A DNA stretch of 6,689 nt, from the NCBI GenBank assembly GCA_002497285.1, contig DANJ01000018.1, forward strand, positions 37,226 through 43,914. The letters run 5' to 3'. Positions 4,558-6,689 of the stretch are shown in pieces (the first letter of the stretch is position 1; each line of letters opens with the position of its first letter). The translations under genes and the position numbers were made by a program. The notes below the pieces were generated by a model, which did no database searches, was not told the DNA's origin, and was given only the letters and a program-made list of their open reading frames with translations. Source of the stretch: Candidatus Pacearchaeota archaeon UBA92 (GTDB taxonomy: Archaea > Nanobdellota > Nanobdellia > Pacearchaeales > GW2011-AR1).

Positions 4558-5544
4558 ATGGATTTTTGGAAGTTATTACAAAACGAAAAAATTGCCATAG
4601 ATGAATCTATAGAAGGGAATTTTTCGTTGATAAAAAATGTAAAATTAAGAGAATCTTCTACCCATTTAATAAGGGCAGGTGGAAAAAGAATAAGGCCTCT
4701 CTTACTCGCTTTAGCACATAAAGCCGCAGGAGGAAATAATCTAGATGCCATTTCTATAGCCTCGACTTCAATAGAATATCTTCATAACTGGACATTGATT
4801 CACGACGATATTATTGATGAAAGTGAGACAAGAAGAAAATCTCCAACGGTGCATAAAAAGTGGGACGCGAATACGGCAATACTCGCAGGAGACATATTGC
4901 AGAATTTGATTTTTCTAATAATCGCAAAAGATAAAAGTTTAGGAAAAAATAAAGATAAGGTAACCGAAATTTTAGCGGAAACAGCAATGGCCATATTAGA
5001 TGGAGAGATGTTAGATGTAGATTTTGAAAAGTCTTCAGATATAACCGAAGAAGAATATTTTGAGATGATTTACAAAAAAACTGCGACCTTGATAAAATCT
5101 GCAATCAAAATAGGAGCAATACTTGCTACAGACAATGAAAAAATAATCGATGCGCTTTCAGATTACGGAAATTCAATTGGTATAGCTTTCCAAATTCAAG
5201 ATGATTTACTTGACTTGCTTGGCGAAGAGGAAAAAGTTGGAAAAAGTCTGGGGAGGGATATAGCAGAAGGAAAAAGAACTTTAATGGTAATCCACTCACT
5301 AAATAATTCTTCGCAAGAATTAAAAAATAAATTACTTGAGATTTTAGACAAAAAAGAAAACACTCCCGAAGAAATAAAACAAGCAATAGATATAATAAAA
5401 CAAACCGGTTCAATTAAATATGCTCGATCAATATTGAAAAAATTCATATCAGAATCAAAAACAAAACTGGAAATTGTTCCAGATTCCCAATATAAATTTG
5501 AATTAATTAAACTGGCTGATTTTTTTGAAATAAGAGATTATTGA
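4558..5544 (+). CDS. Short-chain polyprenyl diphosphate synthase (GGPP/FPP synthase)
   Basis: The enzyme joins isopentenyl diphosphate units to an allylic diphosphate to make FPP/GGPP, precursors of archaeal ether lipids. The 328-residue length is typical. Motifs in order are GGKRIRP (41-47), the first Asp-rich motif DDIID (83-87) followed by ESETRRK (88-94), GDILQ (111-115), the second Asp-rich motif FQIQDDLLDL (211-220; Asp215, 216, 219), and GRDIAEGKRTL (232-242). The fifth residue before the first Asp-rich motif, the usual chain-length floor, is bulky Trp78. That favours C15-C20 products over long chains. The ATG has a TATA box about 25 nt upstream. Its last 7 bp overlap the end of the convergent AlkD-like gene. 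The exact product length is inference. Confidence 0.94.
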   Translation: MDFWKLLQNEKIAIDESIEGNFSLIKNVKLRESSTHLIRAGGKRIRPLLLALAHKAAGGNNLDAISIASTSIEYLHNWTLIHDDIIDESETRRKSPTVHKKWDANTAILAGDILQNLIFLIIAKDKSLGKNKDKVTEILAETAMAILDGEMLDVDFEKSSDITEEEYFEMIYKKTATLIKSAIKIGAILATDNEKIIDALSDYGNSIGIAFQIQDDLLDLLGEEEKVGKSLGRDIAEGKRTLMVIHSLNNSSQELKNKLLEILDKKENTPEEIKQAIDIIKQTGSIKYARSILKKFISESKTKLEIVPDSQYKFELIKLADFFEIRDY

Positions 5545-6248
5545 CTGCCTCCCAGCCATTTCTTCCTCTCATCTTCAGGAAATCTCTCAATTGCATATCT
5601 TAATGTTGTCCTCGGCAATTCAGAATAATTATCTTTCAAAAAATCCTTTAGCACTTTCTCGTCCCTCTTTCCAACTTCTCTCAACATCCAGCCGACAGCC
5701 TTATGGATTAAGTCATGCTTGTCCGATAATAATAATCTGCTAATCTCTAATGTATCTTCAAATTTATTCTGGCTGATAGAATACAACGTGGAAATTATAG
5801 CAACCCTTCTCACCCACAGATTTTCTGATTCTGCCATTTTTCTTAACAGCATTTTATAAATCTCATAATCTTTTCCAAAATAAAATAAGAAATGTCCTGC
5901 AATTCTTGAAGCACTCAAATCAACCAAGTCCCAATTATTAACCTGTTCCAAATTAGAAAGATAAAAGTCAAATATCTTTTTCCGGTCTATCGGATTTTTA
6001 TTGTATTTTTCAACCAATATCAGCAGGGCAATTAGTCTTTCCTCATGCCATTCAGATTTCAAGTGTTCATTAATTTCATTAAGATCCAAGTCAATAAATT
6101 TCTTTGCAATCTCCCTGCTTTCAGGCACAGTCAGCCCCAGAAATTTATCTCCCTCGCCATACTCGTCCTTGCCCGTCTTGAAGAATCTCGCGTATGCTTT
6201 AGCTTTTTCAGGATTAGACAATTTTCTTATTTCTTTGCGGAGGTCCAT
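5538..6248 (-). CDS. AlkD-like DNA alkylation repair protein
   Basis: The 236-residue, mostly helical protein matches the DNA alkylation repair (AlkC/AlkD) HEAT-like family, which excises N3- and N7-alkylated purines without base flipping. Visible landmarks are an N-terminal FFKTGKDEYGEGDKFLGLTVP segment region (about 22-42), NNWDLVDLSA (104-113) with Trp106, Asp107 and Asp110 where AlkD has its catalytic Trp-Asp pair, LWVRRVAIIST (144-154) with Arg148, and HKAVGWMLREVGKRD (182-196) with Trp187. All expected functional positions appear present, so an active glycosylase is plausible. The ATG at 6248 has TTTATA centred 25.5 nt upstream, implying a leaderless mRNA; this promoter overlaps the end of the short upstream ORF. 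The gene converges on the prenyl transferase gene with a 7-bp overlap. Confidence 0.9.
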   Translation of the reverse strand: MDLRKEIRKLSNPEKAKAYARFFKTGKDEYGEGDKFLGLTVPESREIAKKFIDLDLNEINEHLKSEWHEERLIALLILVEKYNKNPIDRKKIFDFYLSNLEQVNNWDLVDLSASRIAGHFLFYFGKDYEIYKMLLRKMAESENLWVRRVAIISTLYSISQNKFEDTLEISRLLLSDKHDLIHKAVGWMLREVGKRDEKVLKDFLKDNYSELPRTTLRYAIERFPEDERKKWLGGSQ

Positions 6249-6269
6249 AGAATTATTCAGAAAATGAGA

Positions 6270-6280
6270 TTATAAATTTA
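6270..6280 (-). promoter_or_regulatory. TATA box of the AlkD-like gene
   Basis: On the - strand TAAATTTATAA has its TTTATA at 6271-6276, centred 25.5 nt before the ATG at 6248. It overlaps the stop codon (6278-6280) of the upstream ORF, so the AlkD-like gene has its own promoter rather than depending on read-through. Confidence 0.6.
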
Positions 6281-6487
6281 ATCACTTGCTACATAATTTA
6301 AACTTACTCTAATCTGGTCGCCTGGAGCTTGTTTCTTTGATAACATGCTATACACTCCTTCAAGTATAAATTCTGGAACTTGATTCTTTGGAGGTGAAAT
6401 ATGGTAAACCCCATATTCAGGGTCTCTTACAATGTCTTTTGGAATCTCCCCAAATGGCAAATCTCTGAATTGATTTGAAGCTTCCAC
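6278..6487 (-). CDS. Short unrecognised ORF, possibly a truncated gene
   Basis: This 69-residue ORF has no family I recognise. It is soluble, with no membrane segment, and ends ...SLNYVASD. Protein-like composition (PEYGVYHISPP and similar) favours a genuine coding stretch. The annotated start is GTG at 6487, with GGAAGG seven nt upstream as a modest Shine-Dalgarno. However, the frame stays open upstream for 19 more codons, to a TAA at about 6547, and that stretch (PQFIHWLESQGFLAEGLTV) also looks like protein although it contains no ATG, GTG or TTG. Either the gene starts at GTG after a leader of about 50 nt, or it is the 3' remnant of a longer gene broken near 6540 by whatever lies at the right edge. 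I cannot decide between these from the sequence. Confidence 0.45.
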   Translation of the reverse strand: MEASNQFRDLPFGEIPKDIVRDPEYGVYHISPPKNQVPEFILEGVYSMLSKKQAPGDQIRVSLNYVASD

Positions 6488-6511
6488 TGTTAATCCTTCC
6501 GCAAGAAATCC

Positions 6512-6527
6512 TTGGCTTTCAAGCCAA
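6512..6527. repeat. Short perfect inverted repeat
   Basis: TTGGCT-TTCA-AGCCAA forms a 6-bp stem with a 4-nt loop. It lies 25-40 nt upstream of the GTG of the short ORF, so it could be a leader hairpin, or simply coding sequence if that ORF extends upstream. Functional significance is uncertain. Confidence 0.3.
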
Positions 6528-6570
6528 TGAATGAATTGCGGTAATTATTTCTACTAAAATAAATATAAAA

Positions 6571-6596
6571 CAGGGAGAGCAAGTTGTTGCTCCCTG
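6571..6596. repeat. Hairpin-forming inverted repeat
   Basis: CAGGGAG-AGCAA pairs with TTGCT-CCCTG around a GTTG loop, giving about ten base pairs with a two-nt bulge. On the - strand the stem is followed directly by a T-rich run (6556-6570), so it could act as a - strand terminator. Alternatively the hairpin belongs to a leader RNA or element end of the possible + strand gene starting at 6675. The AT tract 6556-6570 could also serve as a TATA box for the short - strand ORF. Confidence 0.4.
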
Positions 6597-6674
6597 AACA
6601 ACATTTGTAGTGGTAGCTTTCTCACGTAAATAAACTTTGCGGAGCACGACAACGCGCTTCGCGTGGAGATAAAA

Positions 6675-6689
6675 ATGGAAACACAGGTT
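6675..6689 (+). CDS. Possible 5' end of a + strand gene cut by the window
   Basis: ATG at 6675 starts METQV and runs off the window. GGAG at 6665-6668 lies 6 nt upstream as a plausible ribosome-binding site, and a short GC hairpin (ACGCG-CTT-CGCGT, 6652-6664) lies just before it. The same frame is open back to 6630 without another ATG, and GTG at 6663 is an alternative start. Only five codons are visible, so the call is tentative. Between 6541 and 6674 I see hairpins and a locally GC-rich patch but no gene I can support. Confidence 0.3.

Noticed and set aside
4811..5447. Several - strand open frames opposite the prenyl synthase
   Set aside because: Leu/Phe/Ser-rich translations with no motifs, fully covered by a confident + strand gene with both Asp-rich motifs.
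6001..6275. + strand open frames opposite the AlkD-like gene
   Set aside because: Antisense shadows of a convincing AlkD-family protein, with no promoter at the expected distance recognised.
1..6689. CRISPR array, tRNA or rRNA genes
   Set aside because: No regularly spaced repeats, no cloverleaf-like GC-rich segment with a T-loop and acceptor stem, and no rRNA-like conserved stretch were seen on reading the window.
6519..6689. 56-codon - strand open frame at the right edge as a gene
   Set aside because: It contains no ATG within the window, overlaps hairpins and the possible + strand start, and shows no recognisable motif; kept only as a remark in the right-edge finding.

Overview
The window reads as a compact, AT-rich (about one third G+C by eye) archaeal chromosome segment. 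Archaeal origin rests on three things. First, the genes include TrmY (the archaeal m1-pseudouridine-54 tRNA methyltransferase) and a Cbf5-type (archaeal/eukaryal TruB family with PUA domain) pseudouridine synthase. Second, there is an archaeal-style short-chain prenyl transferase. Third, seven start codons carry a TTTAAA/TTTATA/TTTTAA-like TATA hexamer centred about 25 nt upstream, the layout of leaderless archaeal transcripts. Short proteins, tight spacing and a Cbf5 without its usual N-terminal extension suggest a small-genome (DPANN-like) archaeon; that last step is inference.

Layout, left to right. Positions 1-33 are the tail of a + strand gene. Next comes a - strand block: a DUF362 protein (328-1098) translationally coupled to a degenerate acylphosphatase-like protein (56-331), a membrane-anchored protein of unknown function with a strong Shine-Dalgarno (1196-1639), and TrmY (1729-2343). 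A 60-residue two-helix membrane protein (2420-2602, +) ends directly against cbf5 (2603-3421, -). A bidirectional promoter separates cbf5 from an aldose 1-epimerase (3472-4413, +). An orphan copy of the first ~28 codons of cbf5 follows (4416-4498, -). Then come a polyprenyl/GGPP synthase (4558-5544, +), an AlkD-like DNA alkylation repair protein (5538-6248, -) and a short unrecognised ORF (6278-6487, -). The right edge (about 6540-6689) holds no assignable gene but carries hairpins, a locally GC-rich patch and possibly the first codons of a + strand gene.

Functionally the set is mostly housekeeping: tRNA/rRNA modification (TrmY, Cbf5), isoprenoid lipid precursors (prenyl transferase), sugar anomer interconversion (epimerase) and base-damage repair (AlkD-like). 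The least ordinary feature is the 83-bp repeat of the cbf5 5' end that brackets the epimerase gene. It is identical for the first 55 bp from the start codon and diverges sharply after that, which points to a recombination or insertion event (or, less interestingly, an assembly join). No CRISPR array, tRNA or rRNA gene was seen, and I found no clear evidence of a complete novel system.
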